The position numbers and the translations under genes are program-made. The notes below the pieces were generated by a model. That model saw nothing but the letters and a program-made list of their open reading frames with translations. It was not told the origin of the DNA and ran no database searches. A DNA stretch of 23,568 nt from an uncultured Solimonas sp. (GTDB taxonomy: Bacteria > Pseudomonadota > Gammaproteobacteria > Nevskiales > Nevskiaceae), in contig CAMLDZ010000045.1 in assembly GCA_946478985.1 (NCBI GenBank), positions 1 through 23,568 on the forward strand, written 5' to 3'. Positions 6,623-12,886 of this stretch are shown here, in pieces. How positions within the stretch are numbered: the stretch's first letter is position 1; the number at the start of each line of letters is the position of its first letter.

Positions 6623-8323
6623 TCAATCAACCAGCGCGTCGACGGCCTCGGCCGCGGCGGTCTGGTAGTGGCCGTCCAGATAGCGCTGCCGTGTCAGACG
6701 GCGCTGCACCTTGCCGCTGGTGGACTTCGGCACGCCGCCGGGCGCGCAGAGGACGATATCGTCGGCATTCAGTCCGCAATCCGCCTGAATGCGCTGGCGG
6801 ATCTGCTCGGCAATGTCGTCGGCGCTGGCGCCCTCGGCAGCGCTGCGCTTGAACTCGGCAACGATGACGATGCGCTCGGTGCTGTCGCCGGGCACCGAGA
6901 AAGCCGCGACTGCGCCGCTGCGGATGCCGGCCACGCGTTCGGCGCTCCATTCGAGGTCCTGCGGATAATGGTTGCGGCCATTGACGATGATCAGGTCCTT
7001 GATGCGGCCGGATACGAACAGCTCGCCGTCGTCGAGAAAGCCCAGGTCTCCGGTGCGCAGCCAGCCATCGACGAAAGTCTGCGCGCTGGCCTGCGGCCGC
7101 TCGTAGTAGCCGGCGGCGACCGACGGCCCGCGCACGGCGATCTCGCCGACAGCGCGCTCCGGCAGCGGGCGGCCGGCGCTATCGATGATGGCGATCTCGT
7201 GGCCGGGAAAGCTGCGGCCGCAGCCGACCAGCCGCAGGGTGCGCGCCGCGCCGCCGTCGCGAGGAAGGCGCGCGCTGCGCGTGTTCTCGTAGGCCGCGCG
7301 GTCGATCGCCACGGTGCGGAACGGCCGCAGCGGCGAATCGAAGGCCACCGCCAGCGTCGCCTCGGCCATGCCGTAGCTCGGCATCACCGCCGACGGCGAC
7401 AGGCCGTGCGCGGCGAAGGTCCGGCAGAAGGTCTCCAGCGTCTCCGGATTGATCGGCTCGGCGCCGCAACCAAGTACGCGCAGGCTGCGCAGATCCAGCG
7501 GCCGCGGCCGCTTGAGGAAGTGGCGGACCGCCAGTGCGAAGGCGAAGTTGGGACCGAAGCTGATCGTGCCGCGGTAGCGGCTGATGGTATCGAGCCAGAC
7601 GTTGGGGTTCTTGATGAACGCGTAGGTCGACAGGTAGACCATTTCGGTCGGATAGACCAGCGGCGCGATCAGCTTGCCGATCAGGCCCATGTCGTGGAAC
7701 AGCGGCAGCCAGCTGACCCCGATATCACCGGCGCCGATGCCGATGCCGTCGACCATGATCGCGCGGCTGTTGGCGGCGACGTTGCGATGTGAGACCACGA
7801 CACCCTTCGGATCGCCGGTCGAGCCGGAGGTGAACTGCAGGAAGCAGGTGTCGTCCAGCGTCGCCGATATGGTCGGCGCCACCGCTCTGCTGTTGGCGAT
7901 GACGGTCTCGTACGACAGCACGCCGACCGGTGCGGCGAGCGCCTCCAGCGACGCCAGCAAGGCCTGCGGCGCCACCAGCGCGCGCGCACCGCAGGTTTCG
8001 AGCAGTCCGCGGAGCTTGTCCAGATAGCTGCCGCCGCGCTGCGTCGGCGGCGGCGGGCTCAGCGGCACCAGTACCAGCCCGGCGAGGGCGCCGGCGAGGA
8101 ACACCGCGACGAAGTCGGCAGCGTCGGCGGCGATCAGTGCCAGCCGCTCGCCGCGGCGCAGGCCGAGCGCGGCGAGGTGCTGCTGGATGCCCCCGGCGCA
8201 GGCGAACAGCTCTTCATAACGGCGGTACAGTCCGTCACCGCTACCGTTCAGATAGCGGTGGCCTTTGCCGGCGTATTCGGCGTGGCGGTCCAGGCAGTCG
8301 AGCAGGCTGGGGAGCGTGTCCAT
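6623..8323 (-). CDS. Fatty acyl-AMP ligase (FAAL), predicted fatty acid:ACP ligase
   Basis: This 566-residue adenylate-forming enzyme activates a free fatty acid with ATP to acyl-AMP and passes it to a carrier-protein thiol. Motifs: P-loop TSGSTGDPKG (165-174), the FAAL/FadD32-type SWLPLFHDMGLIG (204-216), SYGMAE (316-321), GWLRTGD (420-426), SGRIKDLIIVNGRNHYPQDL (438-457) and the C-terminal catalytic lysine in PKSTSGKVQRR (Lys538). HDMG and GRNHYPQDLE are markers of FAALs rather than acyl-CoA synthetases. The ATG at 8323 is 11 bp after the membrane desaturase stop. With the ACP gene three genes upstream, it should load the carrier in the way JamA loads JamC, without needing acyl-CoA. Chain length is not predictable from sequence alone. 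Complete and intact. Confidence 0.95.
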   Translation of the reverse strand: MDTLPSLLDCLDRHAEYAGKGHRYLNGSGDGLYRRYEELFACAGGIQQHLAALGLRRGERLALIAADAADFVAVFLAGALAGLVLVPLSPPPPTQRGGSYLDKLRGLLETCGARALVAPQALLASLEALAAPVGVLSYETVIANSRAVAPTISATLDDTCFLQFTSGSTGDPKGVVVSHRNVAANSRAIMVDGIGIGAGDIGVSWLPLFHDMGLIGKLIAPLVYPTEMVYLSTYAFIKNPNVWLDTISRYRGTISFGPNFAFALAVRHFLKRPRPLDLRSLRVLGCGAEPINPETLETFCRTFAAHGLSPSAVMPSYGMAEATLAVAFDSPLRPFRTVAIDRAAYENTRSARLPRDGGAARTLRLVGCGRSFPGHEIAIIDSAGRPLPERAVGEIAVRGPSVAAGYYERPQASAQTFVDGWLRTGDLGFLDDGELFVSGRIKDLIIVNGRNHYPQDLEWSAERVAGIRSGAVAAFSVPGDSTERIVIVAEFKRSAAEGASADDIAEQIRQRIQADCGLNADDIVLCAPGGVPKSTSGKVQRRLTRQRYLDGHYQTAAAEAVDALVD

Positions 8324-8334
8324 GGCGGGATGTC

Positions 8335-9363
8335 CTATGCGGCCTTCAGCGCTGGATCGCTGGTGGCTGCACGGCCTTCAGTACGATCGGCGCTGACCGC
8401 CTGATGGAAGGGATCTTCGTCGCGCGCCACGCGAGTCGCCACGTACGGCTTGGCCAGCGGCTTGAACGCCGCGAAGAAGCCGCGGTTGATGCTCGGCTGC
8501 AGCGCCGCATAGCTGCCGTTCTCGGTAAGGATGCGATGCACCTTCGGCAGCCGGTAGCAGGGAATGCCGGGGTAGGCGTGGTGCTCCAGGTGGTAGTTGG
8601 CTCCGAAGAACAGCACCGTCATCAGCGGCGAGGTGCGGCTCCAGGCGTTGCCGAACGGCCGGCTGTCGAGGCCGGCGTGGTCGATGTAGATCTGGCAGGC
8701 GCCGATGAAGTTGACGGCGAGCGTCGGCAGCGCCACGCAGAACAGGCCGGCGCGCCAGTCGTATGCGAACACCGCGGCGTAGAAGGCGAGCCAGAGCGCG
8801 GCGAACACGAAGTTGGCACGCGCGAACAACACCTGATCGCGGTGCGGATAGGCCATCTTGTACTTGAAATGCGTGGGCTGGCCTCGCGCCAGGTTCAAGG
8901 TGTATTTGAAGTACAGCGTGTTGTAGACCAGCCGCGAAAACAGCAGGCGCTTCCACCAGGTGTCGAGATGGCGCACCGGTGCGATGTCTGGATCGTCTTC
9001 CTGGTTGGTGTAGCGGTGATGGTTCCAGTGGCTGACCGCGAAGCCGAGCTCGAAGTAGGTCAGTACCGCCGACGCACTGAAGATGCCCAGCAGGGCGCTG
9101 GCCTTGCGGTTGCGCAGCAGGCTGCCGTGCATGCCCTCGTGGCCGACGAAGCCCATCATGTTGAGGCCGTAGGCGGACAGCACGGTCAGCAGCGCGATCG
9201 CCGGAATCTGCAGCCACAGCGGCAACTCGGCGGTCGCGATGCGATAGCTGCCCAGCGCCGGCACGCTGAACAGCAGCAGCGCGTAAAGGCAGTAGGCAGC
9301 GGCCCACAAATGCGAGGGCCGGTACAGCGAGCGGTCCAGCAGCGGACGGGAGAGGTTGTTCAT
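8335..9363 (-). CDS. Membrane-bound fatty acid desaturase (three-histidine-box di-iron enzyme)
   Basis: This 342-residue integral membrane protein of the FA_desaturase superfamily has all three histidine boxes: HEGMH (75-79), HWNHH (112-116) and NYHLEHH (256-262, continuing AYPGIP). An additional YIDHAGL (His229) is also present. Hydrophobic segments lie at about 18-38, 50-72, 88-110, 183-203 and 205-225. Such enzymes insert cis double bonds, or hydroxyl, epoxy or acetylenic groups, into acyl chains using O2 and an external electron carrier. The start at 9363 has GGAG 7 nt upstream. A 72-bp gap with a strong stem-loop separates it from the soluble desaturase gene. Its position between ACP and FAAL resembles JamB-type acetylenase/desaturase cassettes, so an ACP-bound substrate is plausible. 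Whether it makes a double or triple bond cannot be read from sequence. The last roughly 30 residues are hydrophilic and poorly conserved. Confidence 0.93.
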   Translation of the reverse strand: MNNLSRPLLDRSLYRPSHLWAAAYCLYALLLFSVPALGSYRIATAELPLWLQIPAIALLTVLSAYGLNMMGFVGHEGMHGSLLRNRKASALLGIFSASAVLTYFELGFAVSHWNHHRYTNQEDDPDIAPVRHLDTWWKRLLFSRLVYNTLYFKYTLNLARGQPTHFKYKMAYPHRDQVLFARANFVFAALWLAFYAAVFAYDWRAGLFCVALPTLAVNFIGACQIYIDHAGLDSRPFGNAWSRTSPLMTVLFFGANYHLEHHAYPGIPCYRLPKVHRILTENGSYAALQPSINRGFFAAFKPLAKPYVATRVARDEDPFHQAVSADRTEGRAATSDPALKAA

Positions 9364-9388
9364 CGGCAGGCTCCATGAAGGCGGCAGG

Positions 9389-9412
9389 CCGCGCGCCGCC
9401 GCGGGCGCGCGG
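9389..9412. repeat. GC-rich stem-loop between the two desaturase genes
   Basis: CCGCGCGCC (9389-9397) and GGCGCGCGG (9404-9412) form a 9-bp all-GC stem with a 6-nt loop. They lie in the 72-bp intercistronic gap after the soluble acyl-ACP desaturase. No T-run follows on the operon strand, so full termination is unlikely. It may stabilise the upstream mRNA segment or attenuate downstream expression. Confidence 0.45.
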
Positions 9413-9435
9413 GGTCCGGGGTGTCGAGCTCCCGC

Positions 9436-10305
9436 TCAGGCGACCTTGGCGATGCTGCGCAGCTCGCGGCGCCGCTTGGCGGCCAGCATGTCGCGCCGGG
9501 TCATGCCGATGAACTTCAGCGTCGGCATGATTCCGCGCTCCATGAACAGCTGCTTGGAAATCGCCACGCCGTCGACGTTGAGGCGCTGTTCGAACTCCGG
9601 GACCAGCGAGGCGCCCGGCATCTCGAAGTGCGAGATCACGTGCGCAAGATCTTCTGCGGTGCCTTCCGGGTCTTCCTGGAACTCGAAGCGCATGAACTTG
9701 CGGTAGAAGCTCGCATGCGCGGCTTCGTCGCGGCCGACCAGTTCGAACACCCGCGCCAGCGTCTCGTTGCCGTCGCGGCGATGCTGCTCGCGCTGGCTGG
9801 CATAGATCAGGTAGGTGGCGATCTCCTGCAGTGCACCGTAGCAGGCCATCTCGCGATTGCTCGAGAACGGCATCTGCCACTCGGTCTCCAGGACCTTTTC
9901 CTCGTAGTCCATGTACTGGTCGAGCGTGCGCAGCCCCGAGCGCAGCAGGTACTCGCGGAACGCCAGCGCGTGCTTGGACTCCTCATAGCCCCAGCAAAGG
10001 TGGAACCAGGCCTGACCGAAGATGTCACGGCTGATGTTGAGGCCGTTCTTGGTGTAGTCCGGGATGAACAGCTCGACGCCGCAGAAGGTTTCGAGGCAAA
10101 CGGCGGTGTTCTCGTCGGCCGCGCTGCGATCGTTGACGATACGCTCGCGTCCGCCGCTGCGTTCCAGTAGATCCCAGGGGATGTCGTTCATCGGGTTCCA
10201 GCGCCGATGCTTTTCGGCGTGCTCGAAGAACTCCATGTAGTCGCGGTACATCTGCTCGCGGCGCCGGCGCTTCGGCGACGCGGTCTGCAAGGCCGTGATG
10301 CTCAT
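9436..10305 (-). CDS. Soluble acyl-ACP desaturase (FA_desaturase_2 / DesA type)
   Basis: This 289-residue ferritin-like four-helix-bundle di-iron enzyme resembles plant stearoyl-ACP and mycobacterial DesA desaturases. Iron ligands are visible as Glu72 or Glu78 in the first helix, EESKH (Glu108/Glu109, His112), Glu161 in ALQEIATYLIY, and DEAAH (Glu194, His197). The N-terminal NPMNDIPWDLLERS is typical of the family. It introduces a cis double bond into acyl chains bound to acyl carrier protein, using O2 and two electrons. ATG at 10305 has a full AGGAGG 7 nt upstream, lying in the last codons of the ACP gene, whose stop is 2 bp away. The frame remains open far upstream through the ACP and methyltransferase genes, but only from here does it match the family. 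The adjacent ACP is the obvious substrate carrier. Regiochemistry unknown. Confidence 0.92.
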   Translation of the reverse strand: MSITALQTASPKRRRREQMYRDYMEFFEHAEKHRRWNPMNDIPWDLLERSGGRERIVNDRSAADENTAVCLETFCGVELFIPDYTKNGLNISRDIFGQAWFHLCWGYEESKHALAFREYLLRSGLRTLDQYMDYEEKVLETEWQMPFSSNREMACYGALQEIATYLIYASQREQHRRDGNETLARVFELVGRDEAAHASFYRKFMRFEFQEDPEGTAEDLAHVISHFEMPGASLVPEFEQRLNVDGVAISKQLFMERGIMPTLKFIGMTRRDMLAAKRRRELRSIAKVA

Positions 10306-10307
10306 GG

Positions 10308-10592
10308 CTAGGCCTCCTGACGGGCCGCGGTGTGCTTGCGGATCAGCTGCGCCAGGTCGCCCATGCCGTGGATCTTGACCAGCTCGCTGTCGTGGAACTG
10401 GATGTCCAGCTCCTCCTCGATGAAGCCGGTCATCTCCAGTGCCGAGACCGACTCGATGCCCAGTTCGTCGATCGTCGATTCCAGCTGCAGCTGCCCCGCC
10501 GCCTCGCTGCGCTCCGGCTTGGCGAACGCGAAGGCCTTGCGCAACAGGCTGACGATCTCCGTGTCGTTGATGCCAGCAGTTACCGTTTCCAT
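10308..10592 (-). CDS. Stand-alone acyl carrier protein
   Basis: This 94-residue acidic carrier protein has a four-helix acyl-carrier pattern. The phosphopantetheine attachment serine is Ser48 in ELGIESVSALEM, where GIES replaces the common GxDS and V replaces L after the serine. Acidic helix II (FIEEELDI) follows, as expected for docking partner enzymes. About 12 extra residues precede helix I. It differs enough from housekeeping AcpP to be a dedicated carrier. Start: ATG at 10592 with GGAG 8 nt upstream; 96 bp separate it from the methyltransferase gene. The same operon supplies a FAAL to load it, a PPTase to activate it, and two desaturases, one of an ACP-specific family. It therefore looks like the scaffold on which the acyl chain is modified. 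Confidence 0.93.
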   Translation of the reverse strand: METVTAGINDTEIVSLLRKAFAFAKPERSEAAGQLQLESTIDELGIESVSALEMTGFIEEELDIQFHDSELVKIHGMGDLAQLIRKHTAARQEA

Positions 10593-10688
10593 GGTGCCAT
10601 CTCCAATGTGATGTTGAGCCGCAAAGCTCCTCCCTCATCGCACACATGCGCCACGCGATCGGTGCCGCGCGGTCTGCCTTTGTCCATC

Positions 10689-11543
10689 TCAGCGATCGAG
10701 CCGGCGCAGCGAGAACTGCGCCAGCGATTGATAGCCTTCCTCGAACGCCATCACGCAGGCGCCCAGGTAACGGTCGTACTCGTCGAACACTGCATCGCCC
10801 CAGTTCTCGCGAATCTGCGCTTCGTTGCGGCGCAGCCGTGCCAGCCATTCGGTGGTGGTCCTGGCGTAGTGCTCGCGGCGCGTGTTGAGCTGGACGATCT
10901 CCCAGTACGGCAGCACCGACTCGAAGATGGCTTCCAGCCGCGGCGATATCGCGCCAGGGAAGATCGTCGACGTGACCCAGCCGATCTCCTTGAGCGCCTT
11001 GCCGCGCGGCATGCGTCCGCCGATCACCGTCTGCAGGCCGAACCAGGCGCCCGGCTTGGTCCACTCCCAGGCGCGGCGGAAGTAATTGCGGTAGATATCC
11101 AGATGCTCGCCGCGGCGCGTCTGCTGCGGCGTCGCCACGTGCTCGAACATGCCGATGCTGATCACGCCGTCGAAGCTGTTGCGGGCCGGCTCGTAGTGGC
11201 GGTAGTCGACGTACTCGACCGCACTGTTGGGGATCTTGCGGGCAAGAATTTCCTCGTACTGGTCCTTCGACAGCGTGATGCCGACCGCTTCGCCGACTTT
11301 CTCGTTGCGCGACAGATGATCGAGGTTGGCGCCCCAGCCGCAGCCGATGTCGAGCACACGCTGGCCGGGCGCAACATGCGCACAGCGGCTCAGGAACTGA
11401 TGCTTGTTGTTCTGCGCCTGCTCCAGCGTCTCGTCGCCATTGAGAAACAGCGCACAGGTATAGGCCATCGACTGGTCCAGCCAAAGCCGGAAGAAGTCGT
11501 TGTTGACGCCGTAGGTGATATCGATCTCGTCGCGTGAAGACAT
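10689..11543 (-). CDS. Cyclopropane-fatty-acid-synthase-family SAM methyltransferase
   Basis: This 284-residue class I methyltransferase belongs to the CFAS/mycolic-acid methyltransferase family. The N-terminal YGVNNDFFRLWLDQSMAYTC matches the family's substrate lid. SAM motif I is VLDIGCGWG (63-71), followed by GITLSKDQ and ISIGMFEHV. The family transfers a methylene or methyl group from SAM to a cis double bond of an acyl chain. By eye, three residues of the known bicarbonate pocket are kept (Cys30, Glu134, Tyr226), but the pocket histidine of LLHTI is a glutamine here (LQTVI, Gln171). About 10 extra residues lie between Glu134 and that site. ATG at 11543 has AGGAG 7 nt upstream; the ATG at 11582 lacks support. 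Product could be a cyclopropane, a methyl branch or an exomethylene. It lies between hydroxylase and ACP genes, so an acyl-ACP substrate is possible, although canonical CFAS acts on phospholipids. Confidence 0.9.
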   Translation of the reverse strand: MSSRDEIDITYGVNNDFFRLWLDQSMAYTCALFLNGDETLEQAQNNKHQFLSRCAHVAPGQRVLDIGCGWGANLDHLSRNEKVGEAVGITLSKDQYEEILARKIPNSAVEYVDYRHYEPARNSFDGVISIGMFEHVATPQQTRRGEHLDIYRNYFRRAWEWTKPGAWFGLQTVIGGRMPRGKALKEIGWVTSTIFPGAISPRLEAIFESVLPYWEIVQLNTRREHYARTTTEWLARLRRNEAQIRENWGDAVFDEYDRYLGACVMAFEEGYQSLAQFSLRRLDR

Positions 11544-11588
11544 CGCAAGGCTCCTGTCGGGAAAGTTCAGTGAATGCGGCAAGCGGAT

Positions 11589-12470
11589 TCAGGACGGCAT
11601 GGACTCGGCCGGCGTTGCGGCCGCTGGCGCGGCGCTTGCGGCATCGCGGCGCAGATCGCGGATCTGGCCGAAGGCCTCGACACCGCGGCGTTCGATCGCA
11701 CGCTTCTGCAGCAGCGCGGTGTCGGCAGAGTAGGTGCCGAACAGCTTGTCGAGCAGCATGCAGGAGAAGCCGTAGTTGACCTTGAAGCGCGCGTGGTGGA
11801 GCGCGTGGCTGGTCGCCGAGCCCATGCTCAGATGATTCGACAGCAGGGCGCCGAGCCTGGAGGTCTCGACATTGCTGTGGCCGTGCAGGCTGATGATGAA
11901 GTGAAAGGCATAGTAGGCGGCAATGCCGGCCAGGCCCACCGGCATCAGCCACGAGGCGGCGGCCATGAAGCTGAGCCAGCCGGCGGTGTAGAAGACCCAC
12001 TTCTCGACCCATGACATCGAGATCGATGACAGCGGCGTGACCACGCGCGACAGGTGATGCGAACGATGCAGGCGATACAGGAAATCGTGCTCGTGCATCC
12101 AGCGGTGCGTGAAGTAGTAGAGCACCTCGACCCAGACGTAGAACACCGCGAACGTCAGCAGTGTGGTCGTCCAGCTGTCCGGCGCCAGCCGGATCAGGCC
12201 GAGACGGATCAGCGCGTAAAGGAAGATGGCGTCGCTGAATACGTGCCAGGACGAGAGGATTTCGCGCCGGCGCTGCCCGGTATCGGTGCCGATGCGGAAG
12301 ACGCGGTGCTCGTGCACCGCGCCGATGCGGGTGATCGCCTCCCAGCCGAAGCCCAGTGCGAGCTTGCCGAGTCCCAGCCAGGCCAGCGTCCACCACAGCG
12401 CTGCGCCGAACTGCGGCGAAGGGAACAGCCACTGTCCAAGGTTGTGCAAAGCCGCGCTGCTGTAGTCCAT
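11589..12470 (-). CDS. Sterol desaturase/fatty acid hydroxylase superfamily membrane protein
   Basis: This 293-residue integral membrane di-iron oxygenase belongs to the FA_hydroxylase (PF04116) superfamily. Histidine clusters: HRWMH (122-126), HRSHH (135-139), HGHSN (196-200) and HALHH (222-226). Hydrophobic helices lie at about 25-42, 80-95, 102-121, 157-172 and 178-195. The superfamily includes C4-methyl sterol oxidase, carotenoid and fatty acid 2-hydroxylases, and sphingolipid hydroxylases; all use O2. The ATG at 12470 has no good Shine-Dalgarno sequence, and the frame closes just upstream. It is the first gene of the twelve-gene operon, preceded by a 42% GC leader and a sigma-54-type promoter. 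The C-terminal 30 residues (rich in Ala and Pro) look disordered. Within this operon acyl-chain hydroxylation is the likeliest role, but substrate and position are unproven. Confidence 0.9.
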   Translation of the reverse strand: MDYSSAALHNLGQWLFPSPQFGAALWWTLAWLGLGKLALGFGWEAITRIGAVHEHRVFRIGTDTGQRRREILSSWHVFSDAIFLYALIRLGLIRLAPDSWTTTLLTFAVFYVWVEVLYYFTHRWMHEHDFLYRLHRSHHLSRVVTPLSSISMSWVEKWVFYTAGWLSFMAAASWLMPVGLAGIAAYYAFHFIISLHGHSNVETSRLGALLSNHLSMGSATSHALHHARFKVNYGFSCMLLDKLFGTYSADTALLQKRAIERRGVEAFGQIRDLRRDAASAAPAAATPAESMPS

Positions 12471-12550
12471 GGTGGAGGCCCGGTTGGTCTGGCGGTTTCG
12501 AATCCTGAATTAGGAAGTCGAGAGCTACACAATGAATAGCATGGTGATCG

Positions 12551-12567
12551 TGTCAGTATTTGTGACA
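12551..12567. promoter_or_regulatory. Operator-like inverted repeat in the operon leader
   Basis: TGTCA (12551-12555) and TGACA (12563-12567) form a 5-bp inverted repeat with a 7-bp A/T-rich spacer. It sits about 85 bp upstream of the first gene of the operon and downstream of the predicted sigma-54 start site. The half-site layout suits a dimeric repressor. The regulator is unknown. Confidence 0.3.
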
Positions 12568-12666
12568 GTCCTCACGATGATGGATGTTGAGACGGTAGAT
12601 CGGAAAATGTCCTACATGAGTATTTTGAAAACTACGAAAGTAGAAGCGTCAACGAAACTGAGACGG

Positions 12667-12683
12667 AGCAATACCGGTGCCAG
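12667..12683 (-). promoter_or_regulatory. Predicted sigma-54 (RpoN) promoter of the lipid operon
   Basis: On the minus strand the sequence reads C-TGGCAC-CGGTA-TTGC-T. This matches the -24/-12 consensus YTGGCACGrNNNTTGCW at every fixed position except the first base after TGGCAC. GG (-24) and GC (-12) have the required spacing. Transcription would start near 12656, giving a leader of about 186 nt before the ATG at 12470. Such promoters need an enhancer-binding activator, which is not encoded in this window. Confidence 0.65.
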
Positions 12684-12692
12684 CGCGGGGTG

Positions 12693-12702
12693 GGAAATTT
12701 CC
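12693..12702. promoter_or_regulatory. 10-bp palindrome upstream of the sigma-54-like promoter
   Basis: GGAAATTTCC is a perfect palindrome 10 bp upstream of the -24 element. It could bind a dimeric regulator. Position and symmetry are the only evidence. Confidence 0.25.
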
Positions 12703-12704
12703 GA

Positions 12705-12720
12705 CATCGCTTGTGCGATG
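12705..12720. promoter_or_regulatory. CATCGC-TTGT-GCGATG inverted repeat upstream of the sigma-54-like promoter
   Basis: This is a perfect 6-bp inverted repeat with a 4-nt centre, about 22 bp upstream of the -24 element. It could be a protein-binding site; activator sites for sigma-54 promoters are usually farther upstream, so its role is uncertain. Confidence 0.3.
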
Positions 12721-12819
12721 CTGGCGGGCCGACTGTCGCCGGCAGCCGCTTTCGTGACGCGATCGACAATCGGCCTCGGCGACGGACGCCGGGCATTGCG
12801 TCATCGCGGTGCGTGATGC

Positions 12820-12856
12820 AAAAAAGAAACCCCGGCGCTTCTGGCGAAGGCCGGGG
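12820..12856 (-). terminator. Intrinsic terminator of the acyl-CoA synthetase gene
   Basis: On the minus strand a CCCCGGC/GCCGGGG stem (12850-12856 with 12830-12836) is extended inward by a CTTC/GAAG pairing with one bulge. It is followed by TTTCTTTTTT (12829-12820). It lies 30 bp after the synthetase stop and separates that gene from the downstream lipid operon. Confidence 0.93.
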
Positions 12857-12886
12857 TCGGATGCAGCGGCGGCGTCTGGCGCGGAC

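Larger units (their letters stand above)
12471..12818 (-). promoter_or_regulatory. Gene-free promoter and leader region of the lipid operon
   Basis: This stretch has no credible gene. It holds the sigma-54-like promoter, two palindromes upstream of it and a long leader toward the start at 12470. By direct count 12541-12660 contains 50 G/C in 120 bases (42%), far below the surrounding genes. A weaker sigma-70-like pair on the minus strand is also present: TTGACG (12652-12647) and CAAAAT (12627-12622), with a 19-bp spacer. Confidence 0.7.

Noticed and set aside
9436..12432. A single open frame of 998 codons on the minus strand covering three operon genes
   Set aside because: Only its last 289 codons match a family (acyl-ACP desaturase). 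The upstream part overlaps clear ACP, methyltransferase and hydroxylase genes in other frames, so it is a high-GC open-frame artefact, not a fusion.
3161..12470. Classical PUFA synthase, aryl polyene or PKS cluster
   Set aside because: No ketosynthase, acyltransferase, ketoreductase or condensation domain is present anywhere in the window.
12622..12652. Sigma-70-like promoter TTGACG / CAAAAT on the minus strand
   Set aside because: The -35 is good (5 of 6), but the spacer is 19 bp and the -10 only 4 of 6. It is kept as a weaker alternative to the sigma-54 site, not as a separate feature.
12532..12816. 94-codon plus-strand frame in the low-GC region, starting MNSMVIVSVFVTVLTMM
   Set aside because: The hydrophobic start looked like a small membrane protein. 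The ribosome site is poor, the second half turns into Arg/Ala-rich shadow-like sequence, and it runs over the predicted promoter elements.
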